A DNA stretch of 6,381 bases from Gammaproteobacteria bacterium (GTDB lineage: Bacteria; Pseudomonadota; Gammaproteobacteria; Pseudomonadales; Azotimanducaceae), in contig JAPUJX010000118.1 of NCBI GenBank assembly GCA_027295975.1, positions 1 through 6,381 on the forward strand, written 5' to 3'. The position numbers and the translations under genes are program-made. This document shows positions 6,285 through 6,381 of this stretch, piece after piece; the first letter of the stretch is position 1; each line of letters starts with the position of its first letter. Under the pieces are notes generated by a model. It saw only the letters and a list, made by a program, of their open reading frames with translations. It searched no databases and was not told where the DNA came from.

Positions 6285-6290
6285 GAAAAC

Positions 6291-6381
6291 ATGGAAATCA
6301 GTCGAATCCCGGACGCCGTCCTGGTTGCCAACCGTGACGGATCGATCGATCAACACCCTGGCCATACTAGAACCGCCGCCC
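6291..6381 (+). CDS. 5' end of a probable PAS-domain sensor protein (partial)
   Basis: The first 30 codons are visible before the right edge. The opening MEISRIPDAVLVANRDGSID matches the usual start of a PAS domain (a short helix, then PDAVLVAN.DG.I forming the first beta hairpin), as found in sensor kinases, diguanylate cyclases and related receivers of small-molecule or redox signals. The expected continuation is a strand leading into an N-P-A-type turn. Instead this frame reads DQHPGHTRTAA right after a tandem GATC repeat (6340-6351), so a frameshift or a sequence error there is possible. No output domain can be seen. No signal peptide or membrane segment precedes the PAS start, so this part is cytoplasmic. 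It is divergent from the STAS-like gene. Confidence 0.55.
   Translation, partial: MEISRIPDAVLVANRDGSIDQHPGHTRTAA

Larger units (their letters stand above)
5961..6290. other. 330-bp divergent intergenic region
   Basis: No gene is supportable here. It separates the STAS-like gene (leftward) from the PAS-like gene (rightward), so it should hold both promoters. By eye it contains a sigma-54-like element (6018-6033), a perfect A+T-rich inverted repeat (6070-6085), and a G/C-rich block with two hairpins and a ten-G run (6128-6188). An 82-codon minus-strand frame across 6083-6331 exists but looks like a by-product of the G/C-rich block. Confidence 0.6.

Noticed and set aside
6083..6331. 82-codon minus-strand frame spanning the G/C-rich block
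   Set aside because: Low-complexity Pro/Arg/Gly translation from G/C runs, no ribosome binding site noticed, and overlap with the well-supported start of the PAS-like gene.

Overview
The window looks like a chromosomal stretch from a Gram-negative bacterium, most likely a proteobacterium (inference). Two predicted outer-membrane beta-barrels, Sec-type signal peptides, AGGAG-like ribosome binding sites and moderate-to-high G+C support this. No phage, transposase, CRISPR, rRNA or tRNA gene is visible.

Layout. At the left edge (1-21, minus) only the first seven codons of a gene are visible. A 248-residue DUF2490-like outer-membrane barrel protein (143-889, plus) is transcribed divergently from it. 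It runs head-on into a decayed two-gene block on the minus strand: a 53-residue C-terminal stub of a HupE/UreJ-type membrane protein (1536-1697) and, 3 nt after its stop, a small membrane-anchored protein gene broken by three single-base frameshifts (925-1532). Directly upstream of the stub, sharing its reading frame and separated from it only by a TAG, lies an intact 787-residue type I (formylglycine) sulfatase (1737-4100). Next comes a short spacer that seems to hold the tail of a dead second barrel gene (about 4129-4205). Then come an intact 415-residue two-domain outer-membrane protein (4287-5534) and an 85-residue STAS-like protein (5703-5960), all on the minus strand. A 330-bp intergenic region (5961-6290) separates these from a plus-strand gene whose first 30 codons look like the start of a PAS sensor (6291 to the right edge).

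How the parts may work together. The sulfatase is predicted to be exported and has every catalytic residue of the AtsA type. The barrel protein encoded just upstream, on the same strand, is a plausible outer-membrane partner for uptake or release of a sulfate ester or its product; this rests on gene order only. The STAS-like protein and the divergent PAS protein could be a sensory pair. The most unusual material is the wreckage on both sides of the sulfatase: a beheaded hupE-like gene immediately after its stop codon and a possible amber-terminated barrel tail before its start. Both suggest that the sulfatase locus was assembled by rearrangement or transfer.
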